From NCBI RefSeq assembly GCF_002368415.1, contig NZ_AP018292.1, forward strand, positions 186,001 to 250,000: a DNA stretch of 64,000 bases. The letters run 5' to 3'. This document shows, piece by piece, positions 8,800-17,846 of this stretch (its first letter is position 1; every line of letters starts with the position of its first letter). This DNA comes from Calothrix sp. NIES-4105. GTDB taxonomy: Bacteria > Cyanobacteriota > Cyanobacteriia > Cyanobacteriales > Nostocaceae. The translations under genes and the position numbers were made by a program. Under the pieces are notes generated by a model. The model did not search any database and was not told the DNA's origin. It was given only the letters and a program-made list of their open reading frames with translations.

Positions 8800-8849
8800 T
8801 TGACAATTAAGCAAATGCTTAAGTATGCTTTATTTAAGCATTTGCTTAA
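8800..8849 (+). promoter_or_regulatory. Promoter with two palindromic operators
   Basis: TTGACA at 8800-8805 and TATGCT at 8824-8829 are 18 bases apart. The perfect palindrome TTAAGCAAATGCTTAA (8807-8822) sits between them, and a sister palindrome TTAAGCATTTGCTTAA lies at 8834-8849 just downstream. This is the classic layout for a dimeric repressor such as an ArsR-type protein. No such repressor is coded next to it. Confidence 0.7.
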
Positions 8850-8935
8850 TTATATCTATGAGTCGAACAACAACCATGAACTACCAAACCAACTGGTATT
8901 AATGGTTGCAACAAAAATTACCTGAAGTATTGACT

Positions 8936-9412
8936 ATGACGGAGAATCAGCAGTTTCTGCAATATTTATACGAAGCCTTCAACAAAGGCGAGATTGAAAC
9001 AATCATCTCGGTGATGCACCCAGACGTGAAATGGGCAAACGGGGTGGAAGGCGGTTTCGTTTATGGACGCGACGCGGTGCGCGAATACTGGACTAATCAA
9101 TATAAGGTTATTCAAGTGCAGCTTGAAACCTTAAAATTCGAGACAGATGAAAACAACCGAAATATCGTTACCGTTCATCAAATCGTCAGAGATTTACAAG
9201 GCAATTTGCTCGCGGATGCAACAATTCAGCAAATCTTTACTATTGAGAATAGTTTGATTAGTCTTTATGAAATTGGCGAAACCGAAACAATCCAAGAGAT
9301 GATTCAAAAAACGAGAACTGCAATAAGTAATTGGGAAGGCAGTTACAATTCGAGCCGCAAAGGTAAAACTTTAGTAGAGGTTTATGCAACCGACCCAGGC
9401 TATTTGGATTGA
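8936..9412 (+). CDS. SnoaL-like (NTF2-fold) protein
   Basis: 158 residues from ATG 8936 (MTENQQFLQYLYEAFNKGEI). The pattern of an N-terminal helix, VMHPDVKWANG, GFVYGRDAVREYW and a beta-sheet half fits SnoaL/ketosteroid-isomerase-like proteins. The C-terminal KTLVEVYATDPGYLD tail goes beyond the common fold. I chose this start because the fold begins here; a TTG upstream at 8906 adds only ten unlike residues. It is probably controlled by the palindromes at 8807-8849. The ligand or substrate is unknown. No GGCGCC occurs in the gene. Confidence 0.75.
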   Translation: MTENQQFLQYLYEAFNKGEIETIISVMHPDVKWANGVEGGFVYGRDAVREYWTNQYKVIQVQLETLKFETDENNRNIVTVHQIVRDLQGNLLADATIQQIFTIENSLISLYEIGETETIQEMIQKTRTAISNWEGSYNSSRKGKTLVEVYATDPGYLD

Positions 9413-9648
9413 ATTATTACAGGAAATTCGCATTCCCAAGCAAAACCCGAATGTTGAAGGGCGCCTGAGTATTTGTAAGTGGCGCCAGTAAAGCAATTTG
9501 GCTTTGGGGAGGTGCTTTTCCACTTTTTACAGGCAAGACGCTTTTGTCATAGCTGATGGTACAACGAAGTGCTTAATGTACTCAGTTGGGAGGACAGCGG
9601 CTCAGATAGTAATTCGTTCAGTTAGTGTAAGATACAGCGCCTGTCAGT

Positions 9649-9680
9649 AAATACCTAGATACTTAAACATCTAGGTATTT
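9649..9680. repeat. 12-bp perfect inverted repeat (AAATACCTAGAT family)
   Basis: AAATACCTAGAT (9649-9660) and ATCTAGGTATTT (9669-9680) form a perfect stem with an 8-base loop. It lies downstream of the SnoaL-like gene and could end its transcript. It belongs to the dispersed AT-rich repeat family also seen near 7680 and 59877. Confidence 0.6.
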
Positions 9681-9773
9681 ATTAAGGTGGGTTGGGGGGT
9701 TAAATTTTATCCCTTATAGTATCGATGGCGCCCATATTTAAGCGCGCGTGCTTGCTATACGATTTGTAGAGCG

Positions 9774-10082
9774 TTAATCACTTTTATTATCACCATCCTT
9801 GTCATCAGAACCTTTTTTCTTCTTATTGTCATCATCGTTGTCATCAGAATCTTTCTTTAACGCTGATACTAGTGAAGCAAACGCTGTAACCAGCAGTGAA
9901 ATTTCTGTTATGTACCCTGCGGGTATCGGCGCCTGTCCTACTTGAGGATTGACAACATCGGATGTTGCTGGAACGCCGATAGAGGTTCCAACTGCTATAT
10001 TTTGCGAAATCATTAGGTATAATAGAATTAAGTTCAAATAAAAGTCTTCATCACTGATTGGCGTCAGTGTTGGTAGATGCAC
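9774..10082 (-). CDS. Small membrane protein with Asp/Lys-rich tail
   Basis: Up to 102 residues from a GTG at 10082; an in-frame ATG lies 22 codons further in (MISQNIAVGTSIG). One hydrophobic segment is seen around residues 57-75 (YITEISLLVTAFASLVSALK). The C-terminus is a charged tail of DDND, DDNKKKKGSDD and DGDNKSD. No family is recognised. The Pro/Gly-rich part before the membrane helix (NPQVGQAPIPAG) may be external. The start is uncertain because neither candidate has a good ribosome binding site. Confidence 0.45.
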   Translation of the reverse strand: MHLPTLTPISDEDFYLNLILLYLMISQNIAVGTSIGVPATSDVVNPQVGQAPIPAGYITEISLLVTAFASLVSALKKDSDDNDDDNKKKKGSDDKDGDNKSD

Positions 10083-10921
10083 AAGCTCGATGCCTAGCTA
10101 GTTTGGCGTTGGGCTATTTTGTTTATGCCCGTTTGCTAGCTATTAAACAGTGTAGTTGGCGCCTGTCTAAATTACGATTATCTCACTCACCTTATTACAG
10201 CTATTTTTAAAAGCTTTGGCGATTGCATACTAAATGCAAGATAGTCAAGCGACTAACACACTTATCTAAGTATACAGCCCTGTTAGTAAGATTTTCGAGT
10301 TGTCCAAAGGATTTTACATACATATTCCTAATAAGTAAAAAGCTATCTTATTAGGCTAAAACAGTTGCTAACATCTTATATAAGGCAAATAGAAAATATC
10401 TTGAATTTCTTGCAAATATTAGCTCCTGATGTTAATCACCACTAGTATATATTAAAAACGTAATTACATGTCTCAACACATATGTGTTAAAATTTTGCAA
10501 AAATAGACATAAGATAAACTTATTTAAGTAGTATTGATGTACAGTTTTATAAAAAATATTAGCATTTTATTATATTTATTAATGTATATTAATTGCGAAA
10601 CAGATTATAGGCAAGGGTCATGTAAATTTATTAAATTAATTGTATGTCAGATTAGACATACTAAACTGATATCATAATTTGACTAACTTTGGCATATTGA
10701 ACTCAGTTTAATATCTATAACGTGGATAAGTTTATAACTTTAAGACTAGTTGTGCATTCTTAAGTTTTTATTGTGCTTCAGTCTAGTTGCAGGAACGATA
10801 CACTAACTAAACGCTCTGCATCCATTAACCTGTAAAATAGCTTGATAAGCTTTGGGGCTTCGGCTTAAGTGTATCCCTGAGATACACCTGTAAAAGTCAT
10901 TTTTAAATTAAAAACGGTTTT
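10083..10921. other. AT-rich intergenic DNA with a hairpin at its end
   Basis: About 840 bases without a supported gene. GGCGCC occurs only near 10158. A perfect hairpin GTGTATC-CCTGA-GATACAC lies at 10869-10887, just downstream of a Gly/Cys-coding-like GC-rich patch (GGGGCTTCGGC). The rest is low-complexity AT-rich sequence, possibly regulatory or a decayed gene. Confidence 0.4.
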
Positions 10922-11015
10922 GCTGCCGGAGTGCCTTGCAACATCATGATGTGTCGGGTAGACGACAGTGGATAGAACATTCAAAACAAGTGTTCGCTGC
11001 CGGAATGCCTTGCAA
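10922..11015. repeat. Direct repeat GCTGCCGGAGTGCCTTGCAA, two copies
   Basis: 20-bp copies at 10922-10941 and 10996-11015 differ by one base (GAGTG versus GAATG) and are 74 bases apart. A frame of 68 codons overlaps the second copy (10936-11142), but it looks random. Role unknown; iteron-like or duplicated regulatory DNA is possible. Confidence 0.5.
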
Positions 11016-11020
11016 AGAAA

Positions 11021-11713
11021 GTGAAAAGTTTTCACAGGGTGTTAACCACAAAACCTCGTTATGGAAAGATTTCCTTAACGAAAAAAACTGTAACCTTGAT
11101 TATAATTCAAATACGTCTTCCTGTGAAACCCCGCGCGCATGACGATTGAAAAACTAGCTGTCTGGCACCTGAGCGAAACTACAGCAAGTTATTTCAACAA
11201 AAGAGTTTGCAGGCGCCTTTACCAAGATTAAAGCTAGTTATCAAGGGTGAGTATTATATGCACGCTCTCGCAGAAACAGTAAGTGTATTCCAGAAATACG
11301 GGTTTAAAGCATTGCTCACGGTTTCACACCACTAAACGGAATTTCGGCGCCATATCCAACAACAAACGGCGCCGTTACAATATAATGGTTGCGGGAAATG
11401 GTCAACATACCGCATATTAGCAATATTTTAGGAGCTAAAAAATTCGCAGCGAATAAAAGTTAGTACTATGGCGCCTACCTGTTGAGCTAGACAAGAAACT
11501 GGAACCTCTGTGAATCGATTCACGCACGGCACCAAGAGAAGCGCGCACTACAGCAGTTTATCCTTATTTTCACATGTGAAACTCAAACAGGGGTACGGCG
11601 CCTGTACTAGAATAAAGCAGCTTTATTCAAATGAGGCGAACATTTGTAGCGCAATAGTCAAGAGTTACCTGTGAACGGCGCCGACGCAGGATAAAGGTTC
11701 TCAGCCCGTGAAA
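11021..11713. repeat. Cluster of GTGAAA/TTTCAC palindromes
   Basis: Perfect inverted repeats GTGAAAAGTTTTCAC (11021-11035) and TTTCACATGTGAAA (11568-11581) and single GTGAAA or TTTCAC sites at 11123, 11322 and 11708 fall in 700 non-coding bases. GTGAATCGATTCAC at 11510-11523 is another 14-bp palindrome. The half-site resembles that of ParB parS boxes (TTTCAC...GTGAAA) but the spacing differs. It may be a binding region for a plasmid maintenance or regulatory protein. Confidence 0.35.
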
Positions 11714-12060
11714 GTGATTTTAGCTCATTGAAAACTGGTGCTTTATGGAAGTTTCAATCTTAGAAGCGGAGAGTTAGTAATAAGAAACGGCCTTGCAAAG
11801 TTATTCCATATCAAATAAGTTTACTTGTTTATTCACGGATAATCTTGGACGGTGCCGACGTATCAATAGAGTATTGGTACTACTTTTTCAGGCACCTTTA
11901 TAGAGCAAACTTGCAAGCGCAATAGTTAAGAGTAGTTAACTCGCTCTCTCGTTTCATAGGAGTGGCGCCTTACTGGCTGTTAGTTTTGATGCTGGTACGG
12001 GCAAATTAAATATATGGTACGAGCCTTAACCTTTTACAACACCCATTTTTATAAGCATTT
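11143..12060. other. Non-coding DNA before the pentapeptide gene
   Basis: Apart from the palindromes listed separately, this stretch has several GGCGCC motifs (for example 11212, 11346, 11368, 11598) and no coding frame I trust. It could be a long untranslated leader or a plasmid control region. Confidence 0.4.
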
Positions 12061-13803
12061 ATGAATATCTCGAATTCTGAGTCAAATTTATCCTCTGTCA
12101 TTTCTACACTGCATACTCTTGAAGCAGAGCAAAATACTTGGAAACAAAACACTATTTGGCTGAAGCGCTATTTTGACGAGTTAAAGCAAGAGTTTCAAAG
12201 TCGGAGAGAGGTGGGACAGGTAGAGAAAATGCAGGAGACAATTTTACACCTTACTGCACGAGTGTCGCAGTTAGAGGAATGCTTTAACCAAAAATCTTGT
12301 GTAGTAGATAATTGTGAGGTTGAGTCGAAACCTATCGACGAGAGTATCAATGTATTGGTAGAAGAGAGTGTTGGTATTACAGCAAGCGAGGAAATTCAAT
12401 CAGAAAAGATTTTAGTTACTAATGATGCTGATATTATAGTAATCGAGAATATTAAAACTGATAGTGTTGAGGCGCCGGAACAGTTTGATAGGAAGTTTAG
12501 TGATTTTGAATTTAAACTTGAAAGAATGATGTGGTTGCTAGATAAAATCTACACATCTGAAATACCAATTGAGTATAGGCTTGTTGATGCAGATGAATTT
12601 TGGAGACGACATGAACAAGGGGAAAGAGATTTTACAGGAATTAACTTAGCAGGAGCAGATTTGACAAGTCAAAGCCCTGAAAATGTTAATTTGACAAAAG
12701 CTAATTTAACTGGCGCCAAACTCACAGGAGGTGGTTGGAATAACGAAATTTTGAGTCAAGCTAATTTAACAAAGGCTGATTTAAGTCATGCAGGTTTAGA
12801 TAAAGCTAATTTAAGCCAAGCTAATTTAAATCAAGCAGATTTAAGTTATACAAATTTAAATAATGCAAACTTAAAAGGAGCTAATTTACAAAATGCTAAT
12901 TTAAGCAAAGCATTTATGATAAAAGCAAATTTAGAAAATGCTAATTTATACAGAGCAAATTTACAAGGCAGTTTATATGATGAAACTACTATTTTTCCAA
13001 ATGATTTTGATATTGCTAGTTCAGGTGCTTATTTAATTGCACCTAATGTGATGTTAAAAAAAGCAGATTTAGCATTTAGTTATTTAAAAAAAGTTAATCT
13101 AGCTGGTGCTGATCTGCAAGAAGTAAATTTAAACTTTAGCCATTTAGAAGGAACGAATTTAAGTGCAGCTAATTTGAGTAAAGCTAATTTAAAACAAGCA
13201 AATCTTGAAAAAGCACAACTTATTCAAGCTAATTTGAGTGAATCAAATTTAAACCAAGCAAATCTTAAAAATGCAAATCTTCTAGGTGCCAATTTGCAAT
13301 CAGCAGACTTGGTAGAAACAGATTTTACACGTGCTGAATTAACTGGAAGTAATTTATCTAAAACTAATTTAAAGCAAGCTAACATGTCTTATGCTAATTT
13401 ATCTGGTTCTAATCTTAATAATTCAAATATAACTCAAGTAAATTTTAGTTATGCTAATTTATCAGGAACAAATTTAAAAAATACAAAGTTGAGGCATTCA
13501 CTATTTAATTCCAACACTAATTTTAACAATGTAAACTTAAGCGAATCAAACTTAGCAGGCGTTGATTTGTCTCAGGTTTCACTTATCGGCGCCAATCTAA
13601 GCATGTCAAATTTATGTGGAAGTATCTTCAGAGATGCAAAGCTAAGTGAAGCTAATTTATCTAAAGCTGATTTACGCGGCGCCGATTTGAGAAATGCTTA
13701 TTTAAAAAAAGCTAATCTCAAAGATGCAAATTTAACTGGAGCTAATTTAGAAGGCGCCAAACTTACAGGTGCCACTATGCCAGACGGCACAATTCACGAA
13801 TAA
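12061..13803 (+). CDS. Large pentapeptide-repeat protein with N-terminal coiled coil
   Basis: 580 residues. Residues 1-85 are predicted coiled coil (LHTLEAEQNTWKQNTIWLKR and an MQETILHLTARVSQLEE heptad). An acidic linker follows to about 175. From about residue 193 to the end, A(N/D)LXX repeats dominate (LSQANLTKADLSHAGLDKAN and many more), with one interruption near 318-340. Such repeats form a right-handed square beta-helix. The family includes DNA-mimic topoisomerase inhibitors and many cyanobacterial proteins of unknown role. No signal peptide is visible. A hairpin at 13878 may be the terminator. Confidence 0.9.
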   Translation: MNISNSESNLSSVISTLHTLEAEQNTWKQNTIWLKRYFDELKQEFQSRREVGQVEKMQETILHLTARVSQLEECFNQKSCVVDNCEVESKPIDESINVLVEESVGITASEEIQSEKILVTNDADIIVIENIKTDSVEAPEQFDRKFSDFEFKLERMMWLLDKIYTSEIPIEYRLVDADEFWRRHEQGERDFTGINLAGADLTSQSPENVNLTKANLTGAKLTGGGWNNEILSQANLTKADLSHAGLDKANLSQANLNQADLSYTNLNNANLKGANLQNANLSKAFMIKANLENANLYRANLQGSLYDETTIFPNDFDIASSGAYLIAPNVMLKKADLAFSYLKKVNLAGADLQEVNLNFSHLEGTNLSAANLSKANLKQANLEKAQLIQANLSESNLNQANLKNANLLGANLQSADLVETDFTRAELTGSNLSKTNLKQANMSYANLSGSNLNNSNITQVNFSYANLSGTNLKNTKLRHSLFNSNTNFNNVNLSESNLAGVDLSQVSLIGANLSMSNLCGSIFRDAKLSEANLSKADLRGADLRNAYLKKANLKDANLTGANLEGAKLTGATMPDGTIHE

Positions 13804-13877
13804 TCAATCTTGGATATTACACTAACTCTGTAAGCACTTGGTAACTGCTTTACGCATGAGAGCAAAGGGTTGTAGTT

Positions 13878-13902
13878 AAGTTGTCACGTTTTGTGACAAC
13901 TT
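13878..13902 (+). terminator. 10-bp perfect hairpin after the pentapeptide gene
   Basis: AAGTTGTCAC and GTGACAACTT pair around a GTTTT loop, 75 bases after the stop codon. No long T run follows, so it may stabilise the mRNA end or be a protein-binding dyad rather than a strong terminator. Confidence 0.5.
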
Positions 13903-14084
13903 CAGGCGCCTATAATTCAGTACCCATGTATTTATATAGATAGGCGCCTCATTCTAAGCGAGGTTATCCTGAAAAGCGATAACTTCCTGCAACGAGTGGC
14001 GCCTTCAACAGAGTGTCGTGCGTGCGACAAGTACTTGGTATTTATAAGCCCTGCTACACTTATAAATATTCAAGGGGGTTAAAT

Positions 14085-14321
14085 ATGCCGAGTTTTAGGG
14101 AGTATTTAAGAACTTACCACAAGGGACAAGACACACCGATAGGTGATTTATACAAGGACGCTACAGACCTTCGTAGAGCTAGGTTTAGCACAGACTATGA
14201 GGAAATTTGGGAAGGAGAGACACCAGAAACCTTAAAAGAGTTTATGCAAAAGCACAATGCTTGTCATGAAGCTTATCAGGTGTTGGAGGAAGCTGAGGAA
14301 GAGTATAAAAAGCATCTGTAG
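14085..14321 (+). CDS. YozE/SAM-like small protein
   Basis: 78 residues from ATG 14085, chosen because AAGGGGG stands at an ideal distance before it. The sequence MPSFREYLRTYHKGQDTPIG matches the start of YozE SAM-like proteins, followed by DLYKDATDLRRARFSTDYEE. The second half is an amphipathic helix with an Ala/Glu-rich end (CHEAYQVLEEAEEEYKKHL). YozE-type proteins are small helical bundles of unknown function, often on mobile DNA. It lies just before the left direct repeat that flanks the reverse transcriptase. Confidence 0.75.
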   Translation: MPSFREYLRTYHKGQDTPIGDLYKDATDLRRARFSTDYEEIWEGETPETLKEFMQKHNACHEAYQVLEEAEEEYKKHL

Positions 14322-14339
14322 CGTTGGGGGAGTGGGCGC

Positions 14340-14430
14340 GTGTCATGAGTGGGCGCCTGTATTTAGTGCTTATGTATCATAATTTGGAGAGGTGTATCTA
14401 TATATAGTGGGCGCCTGTAATGAAATAAGA
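14340..14430. repeat. Left copy of direct repeat flanking the reverse transcriptase module
   Basis: Shared blocks with 16551-16650 occur in the same order: ATGAGTG, GGCGCCTGTA, GGAGAG, CTATATATA and GCGCCTGTNATGAAATAAGA. The two copies have diverged but are colinear. They bracket the reverse transcriptase and its upstream non-coding DNA. Confidence 0.55.
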
Positions 14431-14474
14431 GAATAAGACAGGTTCGTTGTCGAATTTAGTAATTGAAAGCTATT

Positions 14475-15740
14475 CTACTTTAAATTTATTCTTTCGATTT
14501 CCTTGTGAAGATTTTTCCAATGACGGCGTATCTGGCGACGAATCTCTTTCGATGCCATAATTTCGGCAGACCTATTAGCATATCTAATAAAATTGTTATT
14601 ACCTAAGTGGCTATATTTTCTATAGATAGATTTGCGATAAAGTTGTGAATATCCTGCATTTAAGGCTGCTACTCCTGCAAATCTAACTGCTGTTTTCATT
14701 CTTCTACAATATCTACCAACTGTTTGAGAGCGTATTAAGCGACGTTGACCATCAAACGTAAAACCTAGGTATTGTAAAGCAGGTGTTCCTATCAATTTGT
14801 CATTATCTATCTTAAATACACTAATTTCTGTTTTTTTATCATTGATAGTCAGTTGTCCTCCCATTGTGTATATTTCTTTAATTACTAAACTTTTAATAAT
14901 TTCTACATCGTCGTTAGGACATATCCAAAGAATATCGTCACAATATCTTCTATATACACCATTTATTTGATTTGCATGTTTTTGCATTAGCTCATCAAAG
15001 TGAATAAGGAAAATATTAGATAACACAGCGCTAATTGGAGAGCCTTGTGGAATACCATAATTTAGTTTATTCGTTTGAACTAGTCCTTTTCCTCTCACAC
15101 GCTCTCGAAATTCTTGAAACGAACAAATACGTTTCTTTTCTTTTAGTTGTTCTCTATCTATTTGTAACTCTTTGAAAACAGAATCTAAATTTACGTATGA
15201 ATACTTAGTAATAGATTTATAAACTTTATAGTGGTCTAAAGGTAATTCTGTAACTCCAAGAATGTTGCACCAAGCTTGTTTCAATATTTTATGGTCAATG
15301 TTGTCAAAGAAACCAGATATATCAAAAGTCAATACTGTACAAGGCGCCTTACAAACAATTTCATCGAATACTTCTTTAGAAAAATCAATATTACATTTAC
15401 CTAAACTTCGATAAGCTAAAACACACTCAGCAATACCGTTATTTTGAATAAATTTTTCATAATGCTGACTAAGTTGATGCGAGTACCAAGAGTAAATGTG
15501 AGAGTCTAGGTGGCTAGCATACATTATTGGTCTTTCTTTTGACTTTGTTTTATTCTCATTGGCTAAATAACTAGATTTTATTTTGATATATTTCAGAAAA
15601 GGTAAGAAGGAATGTTTTTTTATATTTTCTAAATCTTGGACATACTTTTGAGCGAATTTTAAAGACCTTTTATTATCAAAATGAATATAGCCACGAGGTT
15701 TTAACCATTTTTTTAAATTATTATTGGAATTAGACATCAT
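14475..15740 (-). CDS. Stand-alone antiphage-type reverse transcriptase (DRT2/UG2-like)
   Basis: 421 residues, essentially one reverse transcriptase core. Seen are RPIMYASHLDSHIYSWYSHQ, the first catalytic Asp in TVLTFDISGFFDNIDH (about 140), the NYGIPQGSPISAVLSNIF motif and the catalytic YRRYCDDILW near residue 267. The YCDD box and the lack of maturase, DNA-binding or endonuclease domains argue against a group II intron protein. They fit the 'unknown group' defence reverse transcriptases, of which DRT2 has YCDD and works with an upstream RNA template. It contains only one GGCGCC in 1.27 kb and is AT-rich, so it looks recently acquired. The DRT2 label is tentative. Confidence 0.8.
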   Translation of the reverse strand: MMSNSNNNLKKWLKPRGYIHFDNKRSLKFAQKYVQDLENIKKHSFLPFLKYIKIKSSYLANENKTKSKERPIMYASHLDSHIYSWYSHQLSQHYEKFIQNNGIAECVLAYRSLGKCNIDFSKEVFDEIVCKAPCTVLTFDISGFFDNIDHKILKQAWCNILGVTELPLDHYKVYKSITKYSYVNLDSVFKELQIDREQLKEKKRICSFQEFRERVRGKGLVQTNKLNYGIPQGSPISAVLSNIFLIHFDELMQKHANQINGVYRRYCDDILWICPNDDVEIIKSLVIKEIYTMGGQLTINDKKTEISVFKIDNDKLIGTPALQYLGFTFDGQRRLIRSQTVGRYCRRMKTAVRFAGVAALNAGYSQLYRKSIYRKYSHLGNNNFIRYANRSAEIMASKEIRRQIRRHWKNLHKEIERINLK

Positions 15741-16020
15741 AGCTTAGAAAGAAAATCATAATATTAAATGATAAAAATCATTACAAAAAACTTTTAGATA
15801 AAACTAACGTAATTTGTACTTTTGAGTAGATGAGTAGTAAGTGCAAACTAAAGCATGAGCGGAGCAATAAAAATACTCCGCTTATAGCTTCATAGATAAG
15901 TTGTTATTTCACAAAGCTAAAGGCAAGACTGACGACATCGTTTTGAGTTTTTATAACCCAACACCTTTAGCGCACGCTAATCAACCGCTTCTTTGGATAA
16001 TCCTTAGAGGCGCCCGTCAA
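15741..16020 (-). ncRNA. Candidate structured RNA upstream of the reverse transcriptase
   Basis: This region has no protein-coding frame on the minus strand, but reads as structured RNA there. A composite hairpin AAGC-tata-AGCGGAG-loop-CTCCGCT-cat-GCTT spans 15851-15890. Further upstream TTAGC-GTGC-GCTAA sits inside CCAA...TTGG near 15963-16000. DRT2-type systems have a template RNA in this position. The exact ends and any promoter are not determined, and structure alone is not proof. Confidence 0.35.
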
Positions 16021-16550
16021 ATAAGTAATAATCAAAGTATGCTATTCTGGATTAGGATCACTCAGCACTCACCGCGCATTGTCATCGTCACCAAGATAAG
16101 TAACATTCCCTGCACACATTTGTACAGGCGTTTTCAATATAACTATTTGGGTTACAGATTGGCAAGATTAAAAAGGTTAAACTAAACTTCTTGTATCTAG
16201 CTAGCAATGCTTGATTTAGAGCCAGTATTGATTATTTCAGTAGCATTTAAAATAATCTTTAAGCTCCAGCGCCTTTTTCAACACCCCTTTAGCAACCAGC
16301 TTCTTAAACTACGAGCGTATAGAAGAGCGCAACTCGGAAAATGCGTGTCTGTATATAATATGGGTGCCTCGTCAGGGCAAAAGCAGCAACCGAAGCCTCA
16401 ACATCACTTGATAACAATTAATTAGTACTTTCGCACGTTAATTTCAAGCGTGCGGGCTGTAAAGTATCTTTGATAAACACTCAATAATTTAAGTGAAGAC
16501 GATGTATATCTATATATATCATGATTGTTTGAAGGCGCCTGTCTATGAGT
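16021..16550. other. Intergenic, no gene seen
   Basis: Open frames here (for example 16207-16425 on the plus strand) look random in composition and lack ribosome binding sites. GGCGCC is present near 16010 and 16535. GCACGTTAATTTCAAGCGTGC at about 16434-16454 is a weak inverted repeat. Confidence 0.4.
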
Positions 16551-16650
16551 GTAAGCCGTTTATAACAGGAAGTGGCGCCTGTACTAGGTAAACATCTACA
16601 GGGAGAGAGAATGGAAGACCTATATATAGGCGCCTGTCATGAAATAAGAC
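16551..16650. repeat. Right copy of direct repeat flanking the reverse transcriptase module
   Basis: Partner of 14340-14430. It contains CCTATATATAGGCGCCTGTC followed by ATGAAATAAGA, GTGGCGCCTGTACTAG and GGGAGAGAG. A short frame begins within it (ATGGAAGACC at 16611), but it is not supported as a gene. Confidence 0.55.
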
Positions 16651-17404
16651 GAGCCATCGAAGCTTTAGAACTATTTGACGGCGCCGGAAGAATTTATCGG
16701 TTTTATCTTCAGAGAACAATAATCAACTTTTCTCTAACGAAATATATTTTCAGTAACCTCAAGAGCAGCTACATATCGCTTGCTATGCTTTTATAGATGA
16801 GGCGCCTGTATAGTATTAGTACAAATATTTGGTATTAAAAATTACTTGACTAAAGGTAGTTAATAAAACTAGTTAATCTCAGAATTTCCACTAGACTGTA
16901 AACATATCAAGTGACATATCACTCTATATAATCAACCAGCTTGCGAAAACTTAGCATATTTGCTGAGTTTTAGCTAGTTTGATAGAGCGGCAATTGCCAA
17001 TTGCTGGTGTGCAACTTGCTTACGATACTTTACGTTTTACGTAAGCTCACCTATCATAACTGGGAGATATTTGCCCAAATTTAAACTAAATAATCAAAGT
17101 AATCATCACTGATTATTTAGCAAAAATTACAAGTTATCTAAGTGATTTTACCTTTACTGAAATTACTTAGTAGTAACCACCAATAAAGTTTAATTTAGTG
17201 TACAAAACTGTACTGCTATAAGCTTTTCGATTCAAACTTACAGGGGATAAATGTTTGAATAAGAAACATCAGCACTATTAAGGCGCCAACAAATATCTTC
17301 GGTTATTCCGGATGGCGTAAAATTCTGCTGCTAATATAATGTTCGATATATCAAAGAATATACCTTGCACTAACGACCCACTACATCCTTTTGTGGAGAG
17401 TTAA
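16651..17404. other. Intergenic region upstream of the defence operon
   Basis: No gene is supported. Inverted repeats are present: GCTTACG/CGTAAGC (17018-17024 and 17040-17046) and GTACA-AAAC-TGTAC (17200-17213). Either could be an operator for the XRE protein coded next. GGCGCC occurs near 16679, 16801 and 17281. Confidence 0.4.
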
Positions 17405-17647
17405 ATGAAGCACAAGTTAATAAATAAACAACCAGAAGTTGGGCAATTGATTCGTGAATTGCGTCTTCTGTGCGAACTAACGCAAGAGCAGTTCGCCGCA
17501 TCTGTAGGAGTCACTTATCCCACCGTGAACCGCTGGGAAAACGGGCATTCCACACCATCGCCTATGGCATTTAAGCTTATAGAACAAAAACTTCTTGAGC
17601 TTGGCGCCAGTGGAAAAGAATTACTTGATAAATACTTAGTGTCCTAA
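17405..17647 (+). CDS. XRE-family regulator (possible controller of the restriction-like operon)
   Basis: 80 residues, a complete HTH_3 domain: VGQLIRELRLLCELTQEQFA, then ASVGVTYPTVNRWENGHSTP. GTGGAGAG lies before the ATG. It precedes, on the same strand, the methyltransferase and helicase genes with a gap of 199 bases. In restriction-modification loci such small XRE proteins (C proteins) delay expression of the nuclease arm. That function here is inferred from position only. Its own binding site may be one of the inverted repeats in the preceding 400 bases. Confidence 0.8.
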   Translation: MKHKLINKQPEVGQLIRELRLLCELTQEQFAASVGVTYPTVNRWENGHSTPSPMAFKLIEQKLLELGASGKELLDKYLVS

Positions 17648-17846
17648 AAAATTCCCTATTAAAATTTGGCGAAAAGTTATAGTTACTCTTTCCAACTAAT
17701 GTTTAGCAGCATTAGACGTATTGTTGTGAGCATTATTAGTTGTGAACGTATATTTTTAGATTCTGCTTCGTTACAGATTGCAGACATGTTGTGCTGCATA
17801 GTTGACACTATTAATTATTTTGTAATATCTATAAGGCTTGTATTTT

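Noticed and set aside
10936-11142. 68-codon frame as a gene
   Set aside because: It starts inside a direct repeat, has no ribosome binding site and looks random in composition.
11259-11336. 25-residue frame MHALAETVSVFQKYG...
   Set aside because: Too short and unsupported by a ribosome binding site or neighbour.
14475-15740. Group II intron reverse transcriptase or retron
   Set aside because: No maturase/X or endonuclease domain, the active site is YCDD rather than the usual YADD, and no intron domain V hairpin was seen downstream. No retron-type msr/msd inverted repeats were recognised.
15901-16185. 94-codon plus-strand frame opposite the putative template RNA
   Set aside because: It starts with TTG, lacks a ribosome binding site and resembles no protein family.
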